Source: Bimastos eiseni | Lineage: Eukaryota; Annelida; Clitellata; Crassiclitellata; Lumbricidae | Reading direction: 5' to 3' | DNA: 64,000 nt | Assembly: GCA_959347315.1 (NCBI GenBank) | Contig: OY365806.1 | Span: forward strand, 24,783,855 to 24,847,854 | Notes under the pieces: generated by a model | Told to the model about the DNA's origin: nothing | What the model saw: the letters and a program-made list of their open reading frames with translations, nothing else | The model's database searches: none | In this document: piece by piece, positions 36,431 to 47,576 of the stretch | Numbering within the stretch: the first letter of the stretch is position 1 | Layout: each line of letters opens with the position of its first letter | Program-made: the position numbers and the translations under genes

Positions 36431-38058
36431 TGGGTTGTCCGATGGGTAGTCGATGGAGGTCTGAGTTGAATTCCTTAAGGACATTGAGATTATTGCTTCA
36501 CTATTTGATTCAACTCGACCTTGAAGCCAAATCGTTTATTTAGTGAATAAATATCGATTGCCATCATTCGAAGTTGAAGACTTGAAAGAAAGACACAGCT
36601 CTGCATGTTCTGCTTGATCTCTACGTAAGCCTTATACTTAGTTAATCTACGATTTATGAATTTATTACCTGTCGAAATGAACGTACGTCTGCTTAGAATA
36701 TAAAACTTATAAGAATTCATCTTATTCCGTGACTTGTTACAAATCTGCAATCGGTATAGAGTGAACTCGTGGAGTAAAGATTCTTCGAGGTGAACTAAAG
36801 TAACAAGGCCTGTCTAAAGGATCTTCACCAGAGAAGAGGGTCAATCATCGAAAGGAATATGCTCTGGATTTACATCCACCTTCTGTGGACTGGAGTTATC
36901 AAGAAAGATCACAGCTAGATCATAATTATTCAATAGATTAATCAGCGTAGGGCCTATGTAGGATCAAATGAATATTCATTAAGACCGTGACATTTTTTCA
37001 ACATATTCTAATGCATGGGCCAACTCATCAAACTGTTAAAGAATGCCCTTTTCATTGATCAAGAATCATTCTAATATACACAATCCTATCCACTTAGTTA
37101 GACGAATTTAAAAAAGAGTAGGCGTATACACTACGTTCCTATTCTAAGTCCTCAATTGTTTCTTCCTATGCAATGATTTCTTCTTCATTTTCTTTGAATC
37201 GTATCCATCTATTTAAGCTGTATCACACCTCATCCTCAGTTTTTTCTTAACTTCGTCTTGCTTCTTCTTCTCTTTTACTTCACTTCTCCTTCCTCCACCT
37301 CCTCTTTTTCTTCTCCTGTAATTTACTTTCCTCCTTTTCCCCTCACTCTTCTTCTTGTCTCTTCTTTTTTGTTCCTCCCTCTTCCTCTTTCTCTTCCGCT
37401 TCTTCTGCCTTGATTCCTCTATTTCATCGTTTTGTTTTCTTTATTCCTCTTTCTTCTTCCTTTTCCCAAGTCCTCTTCCTCATTCCTCTTTTTCTCTTTT
37501 CTCTTTTCATCCCCCATCTTCCTACTAAGTCATAATAGGATTCCGATGATCACTTTAGACGTGAATGCCTACGTTTGAATCAGCGTCTGTTACATGTCTC
37601 CAACGGAAACAGTACACAAGCATTTATTATTTCTTTAATGCATTCCGTCGGTCTCCTTGCAAGTGATTGAGCGAATAATCAATCGATCCAAAGATCCATT
37701 ATTCATACAGCCACCATGGCTATCCACATGCACTCCACTTCCGCCATCACGGACTATAAATCATATTAGTGAATATAGCGCAGTAGACAAACGAATTGCT
37801 CGATGCCCGTTATAGGCCCAATGCGTGACCCCATGACACGAGGTCACGACAGAGTTCACCGATCATAAACAAGCTTCGTTTCGTTTGCCAATCGTTGTTC
37901 TTCTGTTCAGACGGATATAATCGCCGTCGGGTTTTACAGAAGCTCAGCGCAACATACAACCAACAACGGATGTCTGTACTTAAAGTGAGGAGAATAATCC
38001 TCTGGCGCTTATTAGGTCGACTGGTGAATTGCTTTCTCCTTATATCCTAACATAACTA
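36431..38058. other. Non-coding stretch with a long polypyrimidine tract
   Basis: 37250-37515 is about 265 bp of CTT/TCC/TTC-rich sequence, a candidate for triplex-forming DNA. The remainder is ordinary AT-rich DNA without a recognised gene. Confidence 0.5.
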
Positions 38059-38211
38059 TACATACATACATACATACACACATACATACATACATACATA
38101 CATACATACATACATACATACATACATACATACATACATACATACATACATACATACATACATACATACATACATACATACATACATACATACATACATA
38201 CATACATACAT
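38059..38211 (+). repeat. (CATA)n microsatellite, left of the retrotransposon
   Basis: About 38 units of CATA with one ACACA interruption near its start, ending directly at the 5' end of the retrotransposon. Confidence 0.95.
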
Positions 38212-38321
38212 AGTTTAAAACGTTACGAAAAAAATGTGAAAGAAATTTCTATGTTTCGGAATTCACAAAGTATAACAACGACCTTAAACAAACCTGGCAA
38301 ACCATTAAAACTATATTAAAA

Positions 38322-39581
38322 GTGAAATCTTGGCACTTGCCAATTAAATCCATAATCTCTAGTAGTGTTGAATTGACGGATGCTAAATTGATTGCTGAAA
38401 AATTCAATAACTATTTTACGAGCATAGCTCTAGAACTTGTCGACAAGATACCATCCTCTCTTGCATCCTTTTCTGACTACCTTGATCCACCTCAACTTAG
38501 TTCTTTTGCTGTCCATCCTGTTACTCCTGACGAGTTACTCACGCTCGCCCGGTCTTTGAAAAATACACACTCTTCTGGACATGACGATATCAATCCTAGT
38601 TTAGTTACTCCTTTACTGAACCTGATCGCTAATCCATTGACTGATATTATAAATTGCTCTCTAACTACTGGCACTGTTCCTTCTCTCTTGAAAATAGCCA
38701 AAGTCATACCTATACATAAACAAGGCCCAAGTGAACTCATTACTAATTATAGGCCCTTTTCAATCTTGCCTTTCTTTTCTAAGTTATTGGAAAAAGTCAT
38801 GTATTCACGCCTTTCTGACTTTATTAGTAAAAACAACTTTCTTTGTCCACTTCAGCACGGTTTCCAACCTGGCCATTCCACGATGATGTCCCTACTAAAC
38901 CTACAGGAAAGCATATCTGCTGCCATTGACCGTAATGAATACTCTATCGGCGTTTTTATTGACATTTCTAAAGCTTTCGATACTGTAAACCATGATTTAT
39001 TAGTATCAAAATTGGCTAACTTGGGTGTTCGAGGGGTGGCCTTAGCTCGGTTCCAAAGCTACCAAGCTGATAGACACCAATATGTATACTGTAACGGTTC
39101 TATATCTAGCACTAAATTAATTAGATATGGTGTACCTCAAGGTTCCATCCTAGGTCCCCTTCTTTTTTTGATCTTTATCAACGACTTGCCTAATGCCTCG
39201 AGTCTCCTTCATTTTTTATTATTTGCAGACGATACCAACATATTTGCATCACATGCATCTTATGATAAGCTAATTGCATTAATGAACCAAGAGCTTACTC
39301 ATGTCAGCGAATGGTTTACTGTAAATAAACTGTCACTCGACGTCACTAAGACCAATTATATCCTCTTTACCTCTCATCGTAAGCATCTTCCTGCCAACGT
39401 AGGTGTTCTGAGTATAAATAATATCCCCATTCCCAAAGTCATCTCAGTAAAATTCCTGGGGGTCTATGTAGATCAATATCTTACTTGGAGCAGCCACATT
39501 GAAATGTTAGCATCAAAAGTAGCCAAAAATATAGGAATAATATCTAGAATTGCCTACCTCTTACCAACTCATACGCCTTAG
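38322..39581 (+). pseudogene. Reverse transcriptase main open frame of the retrotransposon
   Basis: 419 codons cover the RT fingers/palm (NYRPFSILPFFSKLLEKVMY, QHGFQPGHSTMMSLLNLQES), the catalytic FADD and the following thumb region (SVKFLGVYVDQYLTWSSHIE). The true frame extends upstream of the first ATG to the microsatellite boundary. The C-terminus is lost to the frameshift. Confidence 0.85.
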
Positions 39582-40044
39582 TCTATACTATTCCATGGTC
39601 CATCCTTACTTAACCTATTGTAATCTTGCGTGGGCTTCAAACTACCATGCAAGACTAATAAGGTTAATCTCTCTTCAAAATAGAGCCCTTAAAGTTATTG
39701 TTAGAAACTCTCATCTTGCCTCATCCGAATTTCTCTATAGCCTAACTCATATACTGGGAATTGAGCAAATCAATCTATTGCAAACCAGCGAATTCATGTA
39801 TAAACACTTCCATAGCCAGCTGCCTTCTATCTTTGATAATTATTTTGTGCCCGTAGCCCAAGTGAACCCCTACAAACTACGCTCGTCTACTAATTATAGA
39901 CCCATTAAAACGCGTACTAACACCCGAAAATTTTCGATTCGATGCTCTGGTCCTAATGCATGGAATAGAGTTCCGGCAGAACTACGCTGTCTTCCCAACG
40001 TCTTTTTGTTTAAACGTAAACTGCGTGTTTACATAATAACTTAG
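39550..40044 (+). pseudogene. C-terminal part of the retrotransposon polymerase, shifted frame
   Basis: This 164-codon frame overlaps the end of the previous frame and carries the C-terminal region downstream of RT (MVHPYLTYCNLAWASNYHAR, NAWNRVPAELRCLPNVF). Confidence 0.8.
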
Positions 40045-40394
40045 CACACAGCGATTTTCAAGTGTGATACTAAACAACTATATTTGTAAATAATGATTGA
40101 TGAATGCTATTTCGTTTACTTATATCTTGTATGAATCTTTTAGTTAACTAGTTAAGTCTCTTTTCTTAACAAACTTACAGCAACTGAGTGAATTATTATA
40201 CCGACAAAAATCACTTATGTAATGGGTGACCCTGTTAGCAGAACCACGGTCCCTTTAGGGTTTGTCTTCATCCCTATTGAGCGCTGGCATTTGTTTGTTT
40301 GTATTTATAATTGCTGTACATAATGTTCTTACTTTTCTGATGAATTGTCAGTGAACAATAAAAATACGTGGTTATTATTATGGTTGGTTATGGT

Positions 40395-40460
40395 TATACA
40401 TACATACATACATACATACATACATACATACATACATACATGCATACATACATACATACA

Positions 40461-40494
<34 letters not shown>

Positions 40495-40710
40495 CATATA
40501 TACGTACGTACATAAATACATACATACATACATACCTACATACGTACATACATACATACGTACATACATACATACGTACATACATACACACATATATACA
40601 TACATACATACACACATATATACATACATACATATATACATACAAACATACATACGTACGTACGTACGTACATACATACGTACATACATACATACATAGG
40701 TCTACATATG
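40395..40710 (+). repeat. (CATA)n/(CGTA)n microsatellite, right of the retrotransposon
   Basis: About 300 bp of TACA/TACG/TATA tetranucleotides in the same register and strand as the left array. Tyr/Val/Cys/Met and His/Thr/Tyr/Ile repeat frames here are artefacts. Confidence 0.95.
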
Positions 40711-42359
40711 GACATACATGAGTACATACAAGTCATACAGACACACGTACGTACGTACGTACGTATACGTACTTATATACGCAGACTGCGCTGCTACGCA
40801 CGCAACTACAACTATACAGACAGACAGACAGTGGCAGCCTTGGAAAGACGTCTGCAGAGCATGCGAAAGACGTACGCCTACTATCTAAACAAAGATGGTC
40901 TACGCCAACTTTTCTATTTATTGTTGACCTTAGGCTATTCTAGGCATCAAAAGATACGAATTGCCTGCCATTCTGGATCAAGGTAGTCTAATAATAGACG
41001 GAAAGGTGAGCAAAGTATTGGGAGAACAGACGTGAGAGGGACAGAACGACAGGCAGACGGATGATGGAAGAAGGGAAGAAAGAAAGCAGGGAAGGAAAGC
41101 AGAGGGGAGAGAGGGAAGAGCAAGTAAGTAAGTGAGGGAGGGAGCAACAGTGATGAAGAAAATCTTCTGTTGGATAAGACTTTCTTATCTTCGTTCTCCT
41201 CGATAGTTAAAAGAAAGAAGCGGTTAATCCATACATTTCTCTGATGATTTTCCAATCAGATTAAGAGAGCGCCGACAATAACAGCAAAACTCAGATCGTG
41301 CAGACCACTAATTGATTACTAATTACTGCTGAAAGTAAAGAAGAATGGAGAACTATTTGGAACAAATTTGAGAACAAATTAAAAGTTGATAAATACCAAT
41401 TACAGAAATTTTGAATTAAAACTCATCGATAATTAAAACTCATCGATAAATTTGTTCCTTTTCGCTAAATGTCAGTCGTTGTCTACCGTGTTTAGTCCCG
41501 TCCGTCCATTATGAGCAATATAAACTGATATGGAATCACATCGGATCATTATATGTTATAGGATATATAGATAAGATATATATATATATATCGTATATTT
41601 ATATATATATACAATGTATATTATAGATGCATATATATTCTTAGCTTCATGCATCTGTATAATGTCTATCGGCGTCTCTGTCTGAACTTCAAACTGTTAT
41701 CTTTGCAGTTCATTTATGTTTCCTACTTCCTGTCTGTGACTTCTTCTTTCGTTAACTCATTCTCTGTCGTCTTAGACGAATGAGAAGTTTGACGGCTCTC
41801 ACTCAATGGGATTACTGGTCATAATATATTAGGTTGCTGTCTGTTTTCTTTTCGTCTCTCGGAAATCGTTTATTAAATGCAGGAGTTCCTACTGTCAACC
41901 TCAACGAGCGTCCGTCTCCATTCCATAGAAGACAGGTTTTATCCTCTGTTTTTTTTTATCCGATAGGCAGATCGAGGTATCCAGCAATCGAAGTCTTCTT
42001 CTTGCTAATATGTTGCCTTGAGATTGGGATCAGCTCTATATATGTCTATCATTTGACCAGATCACTTGTATTAATCAAGTCCTTGTTGCTCCATGACTGA
42101 CGAATTTACATGAATCTTATTCTAAGGCCGATTAATAATGGCGAAAATGAAAAGACTCAAGTCAAGGCTGCCTTCCAGAGGCAAGACACTGAGTAGATTT
42201 TTACTTATAGCCAGCAGTTGACTTGTATCCCACCCTCATCACCCATTAGGAAAATTCCTTCTCGTGCGTATCCACCATCATTAGTGGCATCAAGTGCAGA
42301 TAGTCGCGGAAGCAGCAGAAGCATTAGTCTGTATGAAGCATACAGGCAAACGTACATAC
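40711..42359. other. Non-coding stretch
   Basis: Purine-rich DNA lies at 41030-41150 and a TA tract at 41575-41640. No gene is supported. Confidence 0.4.
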
Positions 42360-42730
42360 ACGCATGAAAACAGGCCGACAAAGCGACACAATTGTGGACG
42401 GAAAGGTAGACAGAAAGACAGAGGAACAAAGAGTCATACAGATAGAGGGAGAGCGACACAGAGAAGACATAGATCAACATAGAAACAGACAGAGCGACAG
42501 AAAGGCAGAGGTAGAGACAGAGCGGAATAAAGGTATAGACAGAAAGACAGAGTGAGTAACAAAGAGGCAGACAGACAGACAAAGTGACGAAAGCAGATCA
42601 ACACGGAGACAGACAGATAAACAGCGACCTATAGATGCAGAGAGAAAGACGGAGCGATACATAGAGACAGAGGGAAAGACACAGGGAAAGACACAGGAAA
42701 GGACAGAGGGAAAAACAGAGGGAAAGATAG
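42360..42730 (+). repeat. GACA/GAGA purine-rich low-complexity tract
   Basis: Degenerate ACAGA/GACAGA units with an AGGGAAAGACACAG sub-repeat at 42660-42730. Confidence 0.7.
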
Positions 42731-43735
42731 CGACTGGGTGATCTCAGTTCTCTGGCGCCGCCACGCGCCTGTGCACTTCAGCCGTGGAGGTGAATCCGTC
42801 GGAAGGAAGATTGATGGTGAAGCAAATACGAAGACGACGACGAGGTCGCTCATATCGTCAGAGCAGAACCGTTTGACGTCATATCCGGTCGAGGAAACGC
42901 CGAAATAGCTACAGAAACCGCTCTTCTTATAACCGTTCATCATCGTATTAACAGCAACAGCAGCAGAAGCGGCAGCAACTGGGTCGCGAGATGCCTGGAT
43001 GTCTTCGCGGGCCGCATGCACCCAACGTTCAGAAAGCAAATCTATGGCCTCTATCTGCGCCATCATACGATAGACACGCCTTAGATTGTATACAGACGCA
43101 CGTTAATGTGGCGGAGGGCGGTTGCAATGCGCTGTGGAAACAGTGTGGACGGGCTAAACACGAAAGCAAATCGACTGAAGAAGTCGTCATTGACCGGCGA
43201 TGAAAGCGTCAGCGGAATATAATATCACACCTGAGATCCGAATGAGTCTGGATGAGTCATGGAGACCCTGGAATGAGAGCAGACGAACCCAGAGAGGGTA
43301 TCAGATGATGAGGAGGAGTGCTCCTCCGCCTCCCTCAGCATCTTACCTGATGATTATATCTGCGTCAGCTTCTTACTCAATGTACCTACTGCGCTCAAGA
43401 TAGGAGCACAAGCTTCACCCAGGATATATATGCTAGGTGCTGATGCACAGATAGCCAGCCTTCAACGCTGAAACAGGCACAAATGCACAGTTGCACACAC
43501 TACCCAGATACAACCCAGTTCATGTGGCATTTAGTTTTATATTTCCAATATAATCCTATATAGATCTATATACGCATTTCACTACTCTCTTTGTGACCAG
43601 ACGTACACAGTGAATTAATGCGTTTGATGAATGAAAGATTCAGCCACACTTGATGCATGATACGATATCATCTTATATCGCCCTTCTTACAATTGGTTCA
43701 GAAGTGCACATATGCCACGATGGCGCAATTGTAGT
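42731..43735. other. Non-coding stretch
   Basis: A GC-richer patch at 42750-43300 has short open frames on both strands but no recognised domain; a missed exon is possible. The rest is AT-rich. Confidence 0.35.
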
Positions 43736-43744
43736 TTTATACTG

Positions 43745-43896
43745 CAGAGCATTATTGTGTGTGAGGCACTTGCTCAAGGATCCTTGACTCCCTATACAGT
43801 ACATGTAAGTTGATGTAACTCTCCGGGCGAGGCTCGAACTCGTACTCTTCGCGTCATCGGCCGACCACCTTAATCAATCGGTCACCGTGCCACGAG
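43745..43896 (-). mobile_element. tRNA-derived SINE fragment
   Basis: On the minus strand a tRNA-like head starts with an A-box region GTGACCGATTGATTAAGGTG (43866-43892, similar to the Ser/Leu tRNA GTGGCCGAGTGGTTAAGG). A perfect B box GTTCGAGCC follows (43831-43839), with normal spacing. Arms do not pair well enough for a working tRNA. Further along is CCTTGAGCAAGTGCC, similar to the CCTTGAGCAAGGCAC motif I recall from several fish and invertebrate SINEs. Confidence 0.6.
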
Positions 43897-43902
43897 CTAC
43901 TT

Positions 43903-43968
43903 ATATATATGTACATATATATATGTAATATATATATGTACATATATATATGTACATATATATATAGT
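43903..43968 (+). repeat. TATA/ACATATATA repeat
   Basis: Alternating TATATATGTACA units about 60 bp long next to the SINE. Confidence 0.85.
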
Positions 43969-44461
43969 TATGCACATAATAATACAGGCAAGCCACTTAT
44001 TGACATTGGGGGGCCTAAACTGGTGAACGGCTATAGTATACGCTGTACAGCAGAGATGCCTATAGAAGGAAAAAATTCACACTGTCTCTTTTGCTGAGTT
44101 GCTGCGAAATTACAAACTGAGGAAACTTAGTTATAGGGTGGCTCAAGAAATCACATAGCACCTTTGTGACACTGCATAGCGCTGCCAACCATATAGAACC
44201 ACATAATGTGTTAAAGAAAAGCCTAAACTAATCCACAGACACAATAGCTTTATTCTTAAGATCACACGAAGACTGATTTTGTTTCTACCAATGCCTCTGT
44301 CAATCACACATTAGCTACGGACGATCACAACAAACCAAATGCTCTAAATATAGGAACTAAATATAAGAACTACGTTATATTGGATATAAACATATATACA
44401 TACAATTGTGTATACAATTGTATATTATGTATACATGTATAAATATATGCACGGATGTGGT
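43969..44461. other. Non-coding stretch
   Basis: No recognised feature. Confidence 0.4.
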
Positions 44462-44605
44462 ATCGATACCGCAGTCTTGGTCTCGAGGCGGTCTCGAGAC
44501 CGGAAAACTGCGGTCTTGGTGCATCGGTCTTGGTCTCGGTCTTGGTCTCGAAAGCGTCGGTCTAGGTCTTAGTCGCAAAGGAACGGTCTTGAGATTGGTC
44601 TCTGT
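44462..44605 (+). repeat. GGTCTTGGTCTC minisatellite, array 1
   Basis: Variable GGTCTT/GGTCTC hexamers, starting with an inverted pair (ACCGCAGT...ACTGCGGT) around a CGGTCTCGAGACCG palindrome. Confidence 0.7.
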
Positions 44606-45112
44606 CTAAAATTCTTGGTCATTTGCCGTAACAGATCAATTTTTTTATATTTGTCATTTTTCGATTATTAGAGACACCGGATGGTTAGGCCCTACGCGTC
44701 TATGCGATTGTAATTTATGGCCTGCTGGCCATCTTTACATGCATGCTACCATGTTCCGAAAAAAATACGTTTGCAAAGGAACCAGAAATTTCAAAATTTG
44801 CTTTCACAAATTTCAAGGTTTTGGTATTATTTGGTCAGTCACGTGTAGGCATTGTTAACCTACAATTTCGAGTACACCATTCAAACGGAACGTTAATCTA
44901 CTTGTTCAGTTGTCTAAATGTATTTACCTACCGTATACTATAAGTTATTTATAGTGTGATATTCATTGGCCAAAGCTGAACCCGCAAAAACTCAGAGTGG
45001 CCGGTAAAACTGTTTCTGGACCATTATTAAGATAAGTATTCTTCAGCAGTGAAAATAATATTTTGAGCGTGCTATTTCGTTTTAGAGTCTTAATGAATTG
45101 GATTGCTTAGAA

Positions 45113-45265
45113 AAAAGAGTATCGGTCTTGGTCTTGGTCTCGGATCATCGGTCTCGGTCTTGGTCTCGGACCACTCGGTCTTGGTCTTGGTCTTGGATCT
45201 CTCGGTCTTGGTTTCGGTCTTGGTCCTGGACCTATCGGTCATGGTCTCGTGCCCAACACTGGATA
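45113..45265 (+). repeat. GGTCTTGGTCTC minisatellite, array 2, with a hAT-like end
   Basis: The same hexamers as array 1 run for about 130 bp and end in GTGCCCAACACTG, which resembles hAT-type termini (CAGTGTTGGGC inverted). A shorter related stretch at 51345-51420 also runs into ...AACACTG. No matching left terminus was found, so a transposon origin is only suggested. Confidence 0.6.
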
Positions 45266-46012
45266 TATATAGTAGCTTACATAGGCCTATTATAAATATA
45301 CACAATATCCTTATTGGCTGCAACAGTCACTTTCGGTATCTGTCTAAGATCAAAGTAACCGCGATAACGAGTCAATATAAACCAATCGCATTATATATGT
45401 ATATAATATATATATATATAATTATATGAATATATATGTATATATATATATTCGATTAGAATTCGGGTTCCTTCCGAATCGATTTTTCTGAATGTACCAT
45501 TCGTGGCTCTGTGTTAAGTACTTTGAAGTGCTTCTTCTGTTCCACAACTCAGACTGGGTTGCAACACTTCTGCTAGATAGGCCTATATTGCCACACAGCA
45601 ATCTGTCATGTAAACATTGCGCTTGTAGCCTGTATACGAACATACATATACATTGTATATAATACATGTACAGTCGTAGCTATACATGTATATATAGACA
45701 CATACGCTTGCAATTTAATTATGGTCTATACGCATGTCGTATGTGTAGACAAATATGTACTTATTTAGATTTAAGTATAATATAGGTATGTTTGTGTATT
45801 TATGCATCTATACATATACATGTATGTAAGTGTATAGTGTAGATGCTATAGTGTTGCTATAGGTTCCCAGAGGAAAGACAAAACAGTTGCTTTGGTTTAT
45901 AATTATTTAATTACGTATAATTATGTAACTCAAAAGAACTGATACACGGCAGATACTGATCTACCTCTCATAAATGAACGAAAGCTCGAACAGAACGCTG
46001 CCACTTCAACAA
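45266..46012. other. Non-coding, TA-rich
   Basis: TATA-type simple sequence lies at 45395-45455 and 45640-45850. No gene. Confidence 0.4.
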
Positions 46013-46312
46013 TGGAACAGTTCACCAAAGGTAGAACAGTTCACCAAAGATAGAACAGTTCACCAAAGATAGAACAGTTCACTGAAGATAGAACAGTTCA
46101 TCAGAGGTGGAACAGCACCAAAGGTCGAGCAGTTTTCCAAAGGTATAGGCCAGTCAAAGATAGACAAATTCATCAAAGGTAGAACAGTTCACAAAAGGTA
46201 GAACAGTGCACCAAGGGTAAACCAGTTCACCAAAGGTAAACCAGTGCACAAAAGGTAGAACAGTTCACCATAGGTGGAACAGTTCATGAGGGTCTGACAG
46301 TTCACCAAACAG
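46013..46312 (+). repeat. ~19-bp minisatellite, about 15 degenerate copies
   Basis: The unit approximates AGAACAGTTCACCAAAGGT. Copies vary in the CACCAAAG part (CACTGAAG, CATCAGAG, CACAAAAG). Confidence 0.9.
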
Positions 46313-47518
46313 CAGCAGCGGCCGGTGTAGTAGGCCAAATACACTCCTCGTCTTAAACACTCCCGGGTCATTTTATCCTAGGTACAATACACTCCGGGAG
46401 TTAATTTAGCCTTCTACACCGGCAGCACTGATGAAGTCTTCACATCGAAAGGCGACTCAGTCGGTCGCATTAGATACCAACCAGACAGCAAAGCAACGAC
46501 GGATTTGTGTGCTAATGAGTCATAGTTCTTTGTTATCACGAACACAAGACTAGAACTACAAAAGTAGCCTTGTCTATATACAAAGAAACAAAGTCTCATC
46601 AAACCACAACCTAAGACTTAGCCTATTATGCTCAGCGCTTATCTCCTAGAGTTCGTTTCCTGCATGAAGTTCTAACACACCGGTTTAAACACGGATAAAA
46701 ATATACAACTTAGAAGAGTTCGTAGTCATTCTAAGTGAAACTCCTCCGCTGCAAGAGCCCAGGCAGTGCCAGTCCCAAGTCTGAATAGAGGAGGAGGGCG
46801 ACGATAACGGTCTTTGCTATCACACAGTGTCGTTAAACTGCAACTACCTACATGCACCTACCTTCATTTTGATTCCGTGAGATTCCGGGACCATAATTAT
46901 GACTTCACTTATTTTAGTCATTGTAATTTGTTGTTGCTGTTGCTTGCAGATCGAAACAAGGCGCCGTTTCCATGCAATCATCACATGTGTAAAGAATCCG
47001 TTTTATCGCCGCTTTTCCGCAGTCTTTCTCTGACAGATTTGTTTTATATAATTATATTATTATGAGTTACAGTTTCCTGGATTGAATTTGCACCCAGAGT
47101 AAAGTAATACGAACAAGACAATTGTTCTATTATTAGCATATCATGTTATTTGCAAAAACGATATTGCTGATGTTTTCGACTTCCCGACGTCCATCCAGAA
47201 TGTTAGGAAACACCGAGACCAGCAATTGCTGCCCTTAGCTGCCGATGAGGCCATGCAGATGCCTTGCTTCTGTAAATCATCTTGAGCCCACCGTGCCTTC
47301 TTCTGTGTTGAAACTTTCTTTTGAAGTTGCAAGCTACATTGCATATTATAAGAAAACTCATGTACGCTTCATTCGACATTTGCTGAGTACCATAATCGAG
47401 CTTTGTCGCGGGTTTCACTCTCGCCACTCCTTCTGATTGATGACGAGAGTAACCGCTAGTTCTTTCCTCTATCACCAAGCTCAGCAACACGACACACTTG
47501 ATGGTTTTAATATGTATA

Positions 47519-47576
<58 letters not shown>

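Larger units (their letters stand above)
38213..40394 (+). mobile_element. 5'-truncated Jockey/CR1-group non-LTR retrotransposon inserted in a (CATA)n array
   Basis: The polymerase frame is already open at the left junction (YVSEFTKYNNDLKQTWQTIK read from about 38258). The RT core has motif A VFIDISKAFDTVNHD, motif B YGVPQGSILGPLLFLIFIND and motif C LLFADDTNIFA, all intact. A frameshift near 39580 (TAG after LPTHTP) separates 38322-39581 from the C-terminal part in another frame (39550-40044). That part contains VHPYLTYCNLAW and FSIRCSGPNAWNRVPAELR. The 3' UTR has AATGGGTGACCC, CCCTTTAGGG and an AATAAA at 40357, then a TTATGGTTGGTTATGGTTAT tail. Upstream ORF1 and the endonuclease are missing. 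The frameshift suggests it is inactive. Its quality indicates a younger insertion than the other RT remnants here. Confidence 0.85.

Noticed and set aside
38012..38203. Met-Tyr-Val-Cys repeat open frames over (CATA)n arrays, also at 40329-40736
   Set aside because: They are translations of a tetranucleotide microsatellite that is open in several frames on both strands.
38059..40710. CRISPR-like or phage-like interpretation of repeated arrays
   Set aside because: The arrays are uninterrupted microsatellites in a eukaryotic context, with no spacers or cas genes.
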